In this document: in pieces, positions 1-9,309 of the stretch
Numbering within the stretch: the stretch's first letter is position 1
How the letters are laid out: every line of letters begins with the position of its first letter
DNA from: Acanthaster planci
Taxonomy: Eukaryota; Echinodermata; Asteroidea; Valvatida; Acanthasteridae
Direction: 5' to 3'
DNA length: 18,848 nucleotides
Assembly (NCBI RefSeq): GCF_001949145.1
Contig: NW_019091551.1
Location: 111,795-130,642, forward strand
Notes under the pieces: generated by a model
The model's database searches: none
Told to the model about the DNA's origin: nothing
What the model saw: only the letters and a program-made list of their open reading frames with translations
Made by a program: the position numbers and the translations under genes

Positions 1-593
1 GTTTCACTGGTTCCATCCGTTTTGAAGCAGCCTTCGAAACCAGGTTAAAACAGGTTAAAACTCTTGCACAGGAACCAGGGAAACCGAAGTCTAAGCCAAA
101 TCCAGTCGTTTCAAATGTCAATATATGAGGCAAAAGAAATGCCTGTCACAAAATCATGAAGAAGAGCCAAACAACTGTCATCGCTCTGCGTGACAGCTGT
201 CACCGTGCAGTGCAACAACTCTCATCGCGCAGTGTAATGTGGCCTGAATAGAACACCATAAAAGAGTGAACTGTAGCCCTGTCGAGTTCAAAGTTTTCGT
301 TGACTCATTTTGTATTCAAGTGATCGATGTGATCTACAACGCCTGCATCTATAATGAAAATATTCGTTGGAGGAGGCAGCAATCCAGCGGGGTGAGCTGA
401 GTTGTTCAATTTTTTTCTTTTTTTTTGGCTTTATTTCATGCCATTGTGTACATGTATTATTGTTTATCGGCCATCTTGGATTACATACATGTACATACAG
501 CACGTTACCACCGTTACTTGTCAGCTGTGTATGCAACTCCACACGCGCGGGAAGTTTTGAACTGTAGTGAGTTTGTACTGTAGTTTGTTGAAA
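1..593. other. Gene-free left flank of the THAP/DDE element
   Basis: I see no convincing coding sequence here. The region has a short tandem (CAGGTTAAAA twice at about 42-61) and a 15-base word, AACAACTGTCATCGC, at 170-184 that recurs with one mismatch at 214-228. T-rich tracts lie near 409-426. The stretch just before 594 could hold the promoter and terminal inverted repeat of the transposon that follows, but I could not find a matching end to the right of 3543, so the left boundary is not defined. Confidence 0.5.
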
Positions 594-769
594 ATGGTCA
601 ACTTTTTGGCTGTGGAAATGGGGGGGGGTCGTGATAAGAAATCTTTTTATCGTTTACCTGCTGTACTGACAAGAGAAGGTGACGCACGAATGGTTGTCAT
701 GGGTTTCCAGAAACATCAGTGACAGAAACCTACAGTACACATGAATATGCTCCGATCACTTCATATCTG
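594..769 (+). pseudogene. THAP zinc-finger exon of the transposase (exon 1, broken)
   Basis: This is the DNA-binding exon of the transposase. The start ATG at 594 begins MVNF, typical of THAP domains. A CGN word follows in another frame at 611, then GRDKKSFYRLPAVLTREG returns to the frame of the ATG. The exon ends with ICSDHFIS, the usual end of a THAP domain, and a consensus donor GTGAGT at 770. The 9-base G run at 620-628 sits at one frame change. A second frame change falls near 695-700, and a TGA interrupts the last part near 742. The split glycine codon at the donor is completed by the GA at 1371, so exon 1 and exon 2 are phase-matched. Seen directly: motifs, donor and breaks. Inferred: binding of the element's own ends. 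Confidence 0.8.
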
Positions 770-1370
770 GTGAGTAGCAATGAACGTAACTTTGCATAAA
801 TTAACAAAATTTCAGTGCACTTTGAAAATATGTGTATATCCAAATTGGTTTGCTAAATTAATAAGAGTTATGACTCGATATCACCCCGTAATAGTATACT
901 TCCCCGATTCCTGATAGTGCCTGTACATGTAGGCCTACAAGGCTACATCACTCAAGACATGTCAAAGCAAGGAGTTGGCCATGCTCATTCCTGACACTGC
1001 TTTCCAATCATCCAGCTACATTCTTTCATATTCGCCATGGATCCAGGAAAATATGAAAAGGCCCCAATGCAATATAATGAGAAAGAAAACAGCCAGAAAT
1101 AATTTTTCAAAGCCCAATATATGCCATCAGGGAACCAATCCAGATGCCATCAATGGTCAGTTGACCATGGTTGACAGTGAAATTTAGCACCGGAGAATTT
1201 CAAAACATAATTGTTCTAAGAAAACTCTCAATTTTTGAGACCAGTCCCAGATCAGATGACTGTATATATCTTTCCCTCGAAATTAATAGGTTAATATCCT
1301 ATTTGTTACTATATTTATTTTGGCCATATTTTTATTAGCCCCGCTTTTTCCATATTTTTTGACACCACAG
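770..1370 (+). other. Intron of the THAP/DDE transposase gene
   Basis: The stretch runs from a GTGAGT donor at 770 to an acceptor CACCACAG ending at 1370, with a pyrimidine- and T-rich tract at about 1345-1360. The reading phase matches across the two borders. A 70-codon open stretch inside it (975-1187) resembles nothing I know and is best taken as chance. Confidence 0.6.
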
Positions 1371-2362
1371 GAAAGCCATCAACACTCTATGATACTCTAA
1401 CCCTGATTGGGCACCCGCTTGAAGCTTGGACACAACAAGGTAGATAGTTGCTCAGTCGCTCGTGACTCAGAGAGGTATGCAAGAAGTGTGAAGAGACAAG
1501 AGCAGAAATGCAAACATGATGCTGCGGAAGCTCTCTTACAGCTCGGGTCAGACCACAAGACTCAACCAGTGGATGATGAAGGTAAGCTTTCTGAAGCAGC
1601 TTGCCACACTGACCTTGAAGGGAATGTTCTGTCTGCATCACAAAAAGAACTCCAGCGACTTTTGAAAGAAAACAGAACACTGAAAGAGCAGCTTGCCAAC
1701 ACCAACAAGTTTGACGAGGTATTCTTCAAAGACAATGATGAAAATGTTAGGCATTACACAGGACTTCCAAGTTTTGCCACACTAGTTGCACTTTTTAATT
1801 TTCTCGAAGTATATATTCCACATACATTCTTGAACAGTTTAACTAAATTTCAACAACTGGTTCTCACTCTAATAAAACTTCAGCTAAATCTTTCCCATAT
1901 GGACCTGGGAAACTGATTTCATGTACATAAGTCGAAATCATCCAAAATGTTTTTAAATATGACTGATATCATGTATGTGAGATTAAAGCCACTAATATAT
2001 TGACCTGATCGTCAACAGTTGATGGAAACCATGCCCATGTCATTTAGAACACACTTTGGTCAAAAAATAACTGTGATTATTGACTGTTTTGAGGTATTCT
2101 TAGAAAGGCCATCAAATCTTGCAGCACGATCATCAACATGGCGTTCTTATAAATCAAACAATACGATCAAATATTTGATAGGTATAACACCACAGGGTGT
2201 AATATCCTACATATCAGAGGGCTGGGGTGGCAGAGCATGTGACAAATATGTCGTTAACACAGTAGCTTTCTGCACAAATTGTGTGTTGTTGATGTGATCA
2301 TGGCAGACAGGGGATTTGATGTTTCCGACAGCATTGGAATAATGGGGGCTAAACTTCTAATT
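1371..2362 (+). pseudogene. DDE_Tnp_4-type transposase, exon 2 (catalytic part, broken)
   Basis: This part would catalyse cut-and-paste transposition in the nucleus. In order: the post-THAP linker GKPSTLYD, a frame change near 1400, a coiled-coil-like helix (QKELQRLLKENRTLKEQLA at 1641-1700), and the family signature YTGLPSFATLVALFNF near 1755. A natural-looking frame ends at TGA 1914-1916. Homology resumes at about 1950, with a further TGA near 2000 where the family has Trp. The next part holds the first catalytic Asp in VIIDCFEVF (GAC 2082-2084) and [12 protein letters not shown] frameshift near 2265-2275 leads to MADRGFD with the second Asp (GAC 2306-2308). Homology stops at about 2362 and the third acidic residue is absent. 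Non-functional as it stands. Confidence 0.87.
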
Positions 2363-2380
2363 CCTAAAATTAGAAGTTTA
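2350..2380. repeat. Perfect 13-bp hairpin at the transposase breakpoint
   Basis: TAAACTTCTAATT at 2350-2362 is exactly the reverse complement of 2368-2380, with a 5-base loop (CCTAA). The left arm encodes recognisable transposase sequence; the right arm and everything after it does not. The palindrome therefore lies exactly at the end of homology. It may be a template-switch or fold-back junction rather than a functional site. Confidence 0.7.
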
Positions 2381-2645
2381 TATAGTATCAACATTTTTTT
2401 CTTCAAGTCAACCCCACTATATAATGGCACTTTCATACTAAATTCAACTTTTAGTGTAAAGAATACTTAGTTTTTGTTGCTTTCCTGTAAATTTTAGTCT
2501 TTAAAAATTTGATTATTACATTTGTATGACAGAGGAAATAATTGGGGATGTTGATTCATCGTGTATTTTACAAGCAACAGGAAAACACTTTGGTATAGAA
2601 TGTATACTTACAGGGATGGTGAACTTCTGCATTAAACTAAAGCAT

Positions 2646-3543
2646 TCATGGGGAGAGAAACTGTGTGTATGTGCCTGTCTTATTTTGGTATCTTCTTACA
2701 TGTACGGTTTTACGGCACTCTGGGCAGAACCACTTCCCTTTTGGAAACTGCATTATCTGGAGACAGCTCCGATGAAACCATTTTGTTGCTGTTGTAGAGA
2801 ACTTATTGGTTTCAGGGTTACAGACAGATTGAATGAGAGATTGAGAGGGTTGATCTGGATTTGTTCTGCATACTCTCTTCATCTTTGATGCTGTGATGCG
2901 GCCAGCTCGAAATTGATACCACTTCTTGCTGCTCGACTGCATGCGTGTGGCCTTCTCCATATTGTTTGCCTGATCCTTGCTGATGGAAATAGACATTTCA
3001 GTACATTTTTCAACAAGTTCGGGAATGGCAGTTTGCAATTTTCTGAGTGATACAGGCCTGGTAAGACTGTTGGAAAGTTGCTTCCTTCGGGATGAAATTG
3101 ATGGCTGTAGTTAAGAACAGTGAGAATTGCAGACTTTGTATCTGCCTCATTCAGATCTTTGTAGAGCAAGTCAAGTTCGTCTTTTGTGGGGCTGGTACCT
3201 GAGCTTTTTGTTTGACATCACCACCATCAGCTGTATTGACAGATCCATCTTCAAGTACATCCAACTGCCTCTTCTTAGTTTTGGCCGAAGTAAGTCTATT
3301 TTACACGCAGGGAGATAGGCAGCTTCTTTTACTGATGCTGGTAACTTCCAGTAAGCTGGATCTTTGGTCACCGTTTTTGGCTCGGAATTTCGTGTCAGTG
3401 TAGAACATCAGTGCACTGACATGTGTACACGTCTCCCCAATGCCCGCTATACAGTCACAGTGTGTTGCCAATACTTTGCCACTCCTTTATGTAATTATCC
3501 ATGGCTTCAGGGGAGTTTCTCGAAGTCGTTGTGAATGCATCAC
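2646..3543 (-). pseudogene. SWIM/YqaJ/PHD accessory protein of the transposon (broken, internally deleted)
   Basis: Read on the - strand, an exon starts at 3543 after a TTTACAG acceptor. It enters sequence ending in ETPLKPWIIT, is cut by TAA at 3487-3489, then gives a SWIM zinc finger (HCDC at about 3451-3462, CTH at about 3421-3430). Frame changes follow near 3370, 3290 and 3040. The YqaJ exonuclease domain opens with WYQFRAGRITASKMKRVC at about 2870-2920. At a Trp codon near 2778 it jumps in frame to the end of a PHD finger (WFHRSCL, FPKGKWFCPEC) and stops at 2646. The catalytic acidic and lysine residues of YqaJ are missing. The domain order SWIM, YqaJ, PHD is known for such proteins; a role in processing transposon DNA is inference. 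Confidence 0.82.
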
Positions 3544-3647
3544 CTGTAAATCGACGAATATGGATGAAGTCAATTAATAATACAAATAATGAAATAACGG
3601 AATTCCTAGAAAACACACCCTTCAATAATAACTGCCAGGGAGTTGAT

Positions 3648-3798
3648 GGGCAGTTCCACTGTGTCCGACGTACATTTTGGACACTTCAACAGTGTGTGTT
3701 ATTATACTTATAATAAGCTTCAAAATGATATATAATTTGTTACATTTGGACCATTTTGAAATTTTGGCTCAGAGGTTGATGTTTCCGTGGAACTGCCC
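3648..3798. mobile_element. Short MITE with perfect 12-bp terminal inverted repeats
   Basis: GGGCAGTTCCAC at 3648-3659 is matched by its exact reverse complement at 3787-3798. Both ends are flanked by TGAT (3644-3647 and 3799-3802), a possible 4-bp target duplication. The 151-bp interior is A+T-rich with no coding potential. A further partial copy of the end word (GTGGAACTG) lies at about 3828-3836. The superfamily is not clear to me. Confidence 0.6.
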
Positions 3799-3802
3799 TG
3801 AT

Positions 3803-4538
3803 ACAACAGTCGTGCTTGGTTACGTTGTGTGGAACTGAAATTTAAGCAAATCTTTTAATTTAAAAGCAATAATAGACCAAAACAACTTAAGGCCTATTTG
3901 GTGTTTCAACTGTGGAAACATCTCTATTTTTACTTCAAACATTCATGTTCTTTCAATAGTGTTGTCATGGTTTGTTGGTTGTTTGCAACTGAAAACTGTA
4001 ACTTAGTTAAGGGTCTCCATGTGTTCCAACATGTAAAAGTTCAAATAATTACATGTTTTGCTATTGAGATGTTTATATGTACAATACATGCTGGAGCTGG
4101 ATTAAGAAATCATGGCTCATCACTTGAGGCACTGTGTCCAAGTCGGAACAAGAACAATGGCACTTAAAAGTTGTTAGAATGTAGAACTCGAAAATTGAGC
4201 TCCTTCCTGCACTGTTAAACCACTTAATTGATTTCCAAAGTGGCTCAACAGATCATGCAGGATTTTTAATGCAGCCAACATCTTGCAAACTCAACTGTCA
4301 ACACCCAGCAAACCCTGCAAAAAAGCAAAGGCAGCAACAAAACAAAACCAAATGAAAACCGGCAGGCCCAGGCCTACAACAAAAATAAAAAGTAGGCCTT
4401 ACAGTAAAATAAAAGTTCACAAAATCTTCAACTCTAGACCACGTAGACTATAGCCTCCTAGAGTCCTAGGCCTCTGCAGCTTACATGTGGCTTGCCACAT
4501 TAACCCAGTGTCTTGGCCACATTCATTGGGGCTATAGG
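3803..4538. other. Gene-free, A-rich spacer
   Basis: An 89-codon open stretch at 3898-4167 shows no recognisable motif and has the composition expected of chance in A+T-rich DNA. The A-rich tract at about 4318-4430 and the words AGGCCTAC (4369) and TAGGCCTTAC (4393) are typical of dispersed non-coding repeats. No splice-bounded exon was found. Confidence 0.45.
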
Positions 4539-4540
4539 TA

Positions 4541-4747
4541 GTCCAAGTAACTAGGACCCTAAAACTGATGATTTTCAATCACTTTAAAAACTGACATGTC
4601 CAACTCAGATTAAAAAATTGTCAGTTTTGATTTTTCAATCAGAGGTGGACATGTCAGTTTAAAAACTGACAGTGACAAGTCCACCCGAGATTGAAAAATC
4701 TTCAGTTTTAGGGTCTTAGTTACGATTCCCCTAGTTACTTGTTGGAC
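4541..4747. mobile_element. Fold-back MITE with TA flanks
   Basis: The ends GTCCAAGTAACTAGG (left) and CCTAGTTACTTGTTGGAC (right, ending at 4747) are imperfect inverted repeats that continue inward through ACCCTAAAACTGA and GATTTTTCAATC. TA dinucleotides stand at 4539-4540 and 4748-4749, fitting a TA target duplication. Inside, CTGACATGTCCA and its reverse complement TGGACATGTCAG form a second, nested inverted repeat, so nearly the whole 207 bp can fold. No coding potential. Confidence 0.72.
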
Positions 4748-4749
4748 TA

Positions 4750-4964
4750 AGGCCGCGCCTATCGGCAACACCAGCACAATTAGGCATAGGGGGCTTAGGC
4801 TACATGAAGTAACAGTAACGAACAATGAAACTATGTGCCCAACTAACGTTAGGATATGGACCTAGCGTACTCTTACTCATGAAGGTCAAAAACATTTTGA
4901 ACTAACGTTAAATACTAGGTTTTCAAGGAAAATTGTGGTATGAAAGTTTAATGGAGAGGTGGGC
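4750..4964. other. Short gene-free spacer
   Basis: Nothing recognisable. The - strand open stretches that start here only run into the tandem repeat that follows. Confidence 0.4.
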
Positions 4965-5285
4965 TCCAAAAGTTGTAGTAGAGATATGAAGATTCTGCAC
5001 CAATCTTGTATCTTCCTGTAGGTATCCATCCCCCCTCTATGTATCTGAGGCGTCCACAAGCCCCCTTCGTGCCTAAGAGACCTCCTTTGCGCCCACAAAC
5101 CCGTCTCTGCGCTATATCTACAGAAATAAAAGTGTAAATTAGAATCACTCCCAAGGCTCCAAAAATCTGATGAGGATTCTGCGCCAAATGCACTATTCAC
5201 ACAAGGCCCCATCGCGCCCACAAGCCCCCCCCCTTTGCCGGCTACCTCCACAGAAATAAAAGTGTGAAATAGAATCGTCTCGAAC
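4965..5285. repeat. Tandemly doubled dispersed repeat, copy 1
   Basis: Two related units lie head to tail. Each begins with CTCCAAAA followed by GATTCTGCRCCAA (4990s and 5170s), continues through a C-rich stretch of CGCCCACAAGCCCC-type words, and ends with CACAGAAATAAAAGTG or a close variant (about 5119 and 5250). The C-rich part is a degenerate minisatellite. The same features in reverse complement occur at 10720-10905. Long open stretches on the - strand here follow from repeat composition and are not genes. Confidence 0.75.
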
Positions 5286-5688
5286 CAGAACAACCACCGT
5301 ATAACACCGTGGAAAACCCCCACGACCTCACAAAACTCCCGCGTAAATTCTGTATGTTTTTAAAATTTAAAAAAAAAATTTTTCTTGCTAAATATTAAAT
5401 AATAACCGAAGAAATTATGGATACACAAATGTGTAAAGTTTGACACAAAGCAAAATCTATCGACGACTTTGAAATAAAAAAAATAACTTACAAAATCTGT
5501 GCCGTTTATTGTGTTTAGAAAAAATAGACAACGCTCCACGTTTAAACACGGTAAATGTAACATATACATGCCCCGAATGTATACCTGTTTGTCCGCAAGG
5601 TAAAACTAAACGAATTTGCAAAGAGTGTTAAAAAAACCTGCCTTGCAAACATAATAAATCTAAATCAGTTTTAAAATTTTAACATCTT
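5286..5688. other. A+T-rich spacer left of the DIRS-like element
   Basis: The sequence is strongly A+T-rich with an A run near 5371-5380. No coding or structural RNA feature was recognised. The region must contain the 3' end of the DIRS-like element (which is read on the - strand), but I could not identify its terminal repeat. Confidence 0.4.
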
Positions 5689-6880
5689 TCAGCAACATCG
5701 CTCCATAAGCTGGTGATAGCTTGTCCTAAAGAGTCCCAGCCCGGAACAGTACTGGACATTGTCCAGACCGCCGAACGCAGGGTCGCTCTGCCATGGGTTG
5801 TTTTGCTCTTCGGAACATCTTATCAGGTAGCACGCGGTTAAGGTGGAGGGAGATTTCCAGCAAGCCGCCTGGCAGATTTCAGCTGGAGGAACTCCTCTGA
5901 AGTACGGCCAGGACGTAGAGGCGACAAGAACATCGTGGGCCGTGGTGTGAGATCAGGTCGTCTCATCATGTTGTGCCGGCCAGTCTGAGTTAGGGTTTCA
6001 TCGTGATGAGGAATAGCTGGGAATTAGATTCTCGGCAATGCTTGGTCCTGGCAAGATACCACTTGACAGTCCAAACCGGACACCATCTCTTGTCAGAATC
6101 GTCTCCTGATAGTGTGGCTATGTCAAGGCGAATATGTCGGGAGGTCGGAAGGCAGGCGTCTGATTTTTCGTCAAAACCCTGATAATTGGGATAAGGCGAA
6201 CGCCGTGTGGCTCTCAGCGGATGTGACCATTGGCAATCAATAGGGCACGCAGCTTGCTACCTCGTCTCAATGTAATGACCGCAAGGAGGAATGCCAGTTT
6301 GATGCTGAGATCAGACGCATCGGACAGCGGTTCGAAGGGAGGACCAAAAAGAATGCATAGGACGCTTCCGAGGTCCCGGGATAAAAGTGACGCATTTTAC
6401 GTGGGGACGCTCGACGAACATGATGGATGGCAGTGTTGTCAGAAACAGGCAATCCTTCAATGAATCCCCAGTGAACAGCCGCCAAGGCTGACTGGTAGTT
6501 GCGGATGGTGGAAGTCTGGAGGCCCGAGTGAAATAGATACATGAGGAAATCCGCTACAGAACTCACAGGAGCTTCGGGCTGGTTAAACATCGTGGTCGTC
6601 GCACCATCTGGTAAAATGTTGTAGTCGTCTGTTTTAAGGTGGACAGTCGTCGACACGGGCCGCGATGGACGCAGTTTCTGCAGAAAGGCTCGATGCCCTG
6701 AAGGATCGTCAAGTAAAGACCCTCCGGTACTGGGTGGAGGATCCCTGACTTGGGTTGGCGAAGGATGTCCTCCCTGACTGAAAGGACCAGCAGCCGTCGT
6801 ACCAGGAGTCTTGTCAGTCTCGGAAAACACGGTTGGCGAGTCCAGAACGGAGTGATGAGGAGGATCCGACATGGCTCCTG
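5689..6880 (-). pseudogene. DIRS tyrosine recombinase (YR), broken
   Basis: The enzyme would insert a circular cDNA copy without making target duplications. The N-terminal helical part is open (FLMYLFHSGLQTSTIRNYQ at about 6500-6563, then SALAAVHWGFIEGLP). Homology then breaks up through several frames (around 6260, 6190, 6130). It becomes clear again in the C-terminal box: AHDV at 5929-5940 and SWPYFRGVPPAEICQAACW, followed by SPSTLTACYL with the Tyr expected to be the nucleophile. It ends SYHQLMERC with TGA at 5689-5691. In the AHDV box the position where related recombinases usually have Arg reads Leu. Inactive. Confidence 0.8.
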
Positions 6881-6882
6881 TT

Positions 6883-7660
6883 CTATTTTGGACAGGACCC
6901 ACGGGGTGGGGAAGATTGGCGTATGCCAGAAGGCCCGACCAGTCGACCTGTAGGGCGTCTGTCGCCCATGCCCGCTGGGTGAAGGAACCTAGAGCAAAAT
7001 GTCGGGAGATGGGTATTGTCGGCAGATGCAAAGAGGTCGATATGAGGACGTTCGACCTCTGCAAAAATCTGGCTGACCGTGTTCGGATGAAGAGTCCACT
7101 GTGTCAGACGGACAGTGCCCCGAGGGAGTGCTTCTGCTATGCCATTGCTTGTTCCCGCTAAGTGTACAGCCTGGACGAGGTCGACCAGGCTAGCCAGGAG
7201 ATGAAGCCAGGCTAATGCTGGAGGAGCCTCAGACAAGAGAAACTGGAGGACACACTGACGCAGATTGAGGATGCACTTTGGCGTCGGAGCTGCTATACCT
7301 TTGTGGAGGTCGGGGATCGCTTCAAGGTAGGTCGGCCTCTGTGATGGGTTGAGGGCCGACTTCTTGTAGATGATGAGAAACCCCAGGGTGAAGGTGAGGG
7401 GAGTGTATGCCTTGGGTCTCGTCAGGGGAACAGCTGATGATTAATCAGTCGTCTAGGTATTGAAAGATGAGAACGTCGTGCTGTCACATATGGGCTGCGA
7501 GTGTCTTGGTGACCCCGATGAAGACCCTTGGTGAAGTGGGGAGGCCGAACGGAAGAGCTCGAAACTGGTAGCTTTGGCCGCAGTATTCGAAGCGAAGGAT
7601 TTTGCAGCGGGCGAGACATGGCTGGAGTCTTTTAGGAGCAGTAGGGGCGGAGCTCGACTA
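6883..7660 (-). pseudogene. DIRS reverse transcriptase and RNase H, broken
   Basis: The RT part shows an ALPFGLPTSP-like word near 7550 and the catalytic YLDD at 7448-7459. It is followed immediately by TGA (7445-7447), where the family has Trp. Further on, sequence resembling the RT thumb runs to about 7240. The RNase H-like part is open from 7236 to about 6990: HLAGTSNGIAEALPRG, then HPNTVSQIFAEVERPHIDLF and FASADNTHLPTFCSRF, all typical of DIRS RNase H. A frame change near 7000-6980 moves into the next open stretch (AWATDALQVDWSG), which is the end of RNase H plus a linker to the recombinase. Confidence 0.82.
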
Positions 7661-7911
7661 ATGTCTCGGTGGAGGAGCCACTAGTTCATGAAGTGAGATT
7701 TTCTTGGTGGTCTCGATACGCTTCACCCCTGACTCAAGGACTTCGGTAAATTTCCCGGCGAACAAATCGTCTCTGAGAAGCGGCATATCCAGCAGGTTTT
7801 TCTTGACTGACTCATAGGGAATGTGTGCATGGCGTCCAACGCGTTGGCTCTGCGGCTGGAAGTGGCCAAAGGCAAAATGCGGGTGAACTGTTCAAAGACG
7901 GAATTAAGTCC

Positions 7912-9001
7912 CTAGTCGAGCCCTTGTAGGGCAAGGGCCGCAAAATCAGGTGAGACCGGAGAGTCCTTCTCGCAGGCCGAAGTGAGAAGCCATATCAAGG
8001 CGACAGAGAACTGAGTCGAAGTTGGCCCTGTCTGAATTCCAAAAGGTGTTGTGTTTGCCGGAATTGGACGAAATCTTGTATCTGGCAGCGTAAGGGATAT
8101 CGGGGGGGGGGACAGGAAGCGAGAGACGTCCTCCTGGGGAAAACGGTAGTAAGATATAGTCCTGGGAGAAGTTGCGCGCCAGCGGGAAGACAAGCTCAGC
8201 TGACTCGAGGCGTGAAGGGTGACGCTTGAACGAAGTGTGCCCTTTTCTGCAGGAGTAGAGTCTGACGATGGGAGCCCAAGAACATGGATCATGTTGCGCT
8301 CAGGAAGGCGGAGGGGGCCCTCGGGTTGAGTCAGGCGGGCAATAGAGTCAGTGTCATCATCCACAGAAGAGAGCAGTTGAAAGCCTGCGGAGGGGAGAGC
8401 CGAACCGTGTTCCGAACAGACAGAGTCACCACAATCTGAGACATGATCCGGAGCCGGGTCCCGCGGGGGAACGGTTCTGGCTGGAGAACAGAGACCACTT
8501 CAGCCTCAGAGAATGCCCTTTGTGAGGGAGGAGGGACGAATACTGTCGCCGCTGGCTGCGGCTTGAAGTCTATCTTGCAGGCTAGAGAGGTGAAGGCCTC
8601 CGAGAGGGACTGGAGGGTCGCCATCCACAGGGTGGATCCGGATTGGAGCGAGATTTCTTCTTAGCCTTGGACGAGGAAGAAGAAGCCGAGGAAGATGTCT
8701 TGGCCTTGCGCTTCTTGTGGGGGAGCTGGAGGCTGGAACGGTTGGAGGTGCAGTGTGGTGGGGGTCCCCCCGAATGGCCTGTCGTATCCTACGAGGAGTG
8801 TCCCAGGTCAGTATTGGTGGCCTTATGGCTGGAGTCCACTGGCAGACCGGAGCTGCGGACGGGTTGTGGCGGCCAAAAGCCCCAGCGGCGTAGCAGCAAA
8901 AGCAAAAGGGCTGACATCATCCGATAAAACGGGAGGCTGAGCGCCGTGTTGTATTGCAGACTCGCCTGTGGCAGAAGCAGTTGGGATGTGGTAGGTAACA
9001 A
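7912..9001 (-). pseudogene. DIRS gag-like protein, broken
   Basis: On the - strand upstream of the RT lies proline-, serine- and leucine-rich coding sequence in three pieces (9001-8789, 8624-8331, 8364-7912) with breaks between. A basic and serine-rich stretch, KKRKAK followed by a serine run and SKAKKKSR, falls at about 8650-8730 and fits the N-terminal part of DIRS gag proteins. Position, strand and composition support the call; sequence similarity alone does not, because gag proteins diverge fast. The junction with RT (7912-7660) is full of stops. Confidence 0.55.
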
Positions 9002-9309
9002 CGCCCGGTACCTGCAGCCTAGAGAAAGGAACAGCTCATTCTCTGGTCAACCTTGATCAAGGGTAGTGTTGCGGCATAGCAAGCTCAACCTGGCCTATTC
9101 ATCCCGCCGGGTCTTTCCCTCCCACACGGCTGTTAATCTTGGATAACGCAAAACCACACCACAAAGAGCGGGACAGCCCACCAAGCCCTGCCTCACGGCC
9201 AGACCCTCATAGCATTGGGCCGTTATTGTTCGAACGTATCCACCAAATTGAGAACAGAGGGCTGCCTGGGAGCCCGCTCAACGGCCATACACAACACACT
9301 GTGACTGTT
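9002..9309. other. Spacer between the DIRS gag and the next broken gene
   Basis: No gene recognised. The region should contain the left terminal part of the DIRS-like element in its reading direction. Near 9060-9110 a stretch with GCAAGCTCAACCTGG could be part of an end repeat, but the partner sequence near 5690-5740 matches only weakly. Confidence 0.35.

Larger units (their letters stand above)
594..3543. mobile_element. ISL2EU/Harbinger-like DNA transposon remnant, two convergent genes
   Basis: A THAP plus DDE (DDE_Tnp_4 type) transposase on the + strand faces a SWIM/YqaJ/PHD protein on the - strand. ISL2EU elements in animals are known to pair a THAP-containing transposase with a YqaJ-type nuclease, so the pairing is the main reason for the family call. 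The two genes converge on about 2363-2645, where I recognise nothing. Both genes carry stops and frameshifts, and each has lost part of its catalytic domain. Terminal inverted repeats and target duplications were not located; the true element may extend beyond both limits given, which are those of the recognisable coding sequence. Confidence 0.75.
5689..9001 (-). mobile_element. DIRS-like tyrosine-recombinase retrotransposon (decayed)
   Basis: Read on the - strand the order is gag-like protein, reverse transcriptase, RNase H, then tyrosine recombinase, which is the DIRS order. The recombinase in place of a DDE integrase is the deciding point. Every module has stops or frameshifts. Terminal and internal complementary repeats typical of DIRS could not be assigned by eye, so the outer limits are the coding limits. 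The element differs from its surroundings in being rich in G+C. Confidence 0.85.

Noticed and set aside
2526-2888. A 120-codon + strand ORF
   Set aside because: It is antisense to the YqaJ/PHD coding sequence.
4886-5323. - strand ORFs of 145 and 81 codons
   Set aside because: They fall in a tandem repeat and its minisatellite; the repeated peptides follow from the repeated DNA.
6750-7161. + strand ORFs
   Set aside because: They are antisense to the RNase H and recombinase region of the DIRS-like element.
8443-8940. Three + strand ORFs
   Set aside because: They are antisense to the gag-like region; the basic and serine-rich stretch typical of gag is on the - strand.
5689-9120. Inverted or split direct repeats at the DIRS ends
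   Set aside because: A short word (AGCTT followed by a GC-rich and a GCAACA/GTTGC part) is loosely shared, but the match is too weak to call terminal repeats.
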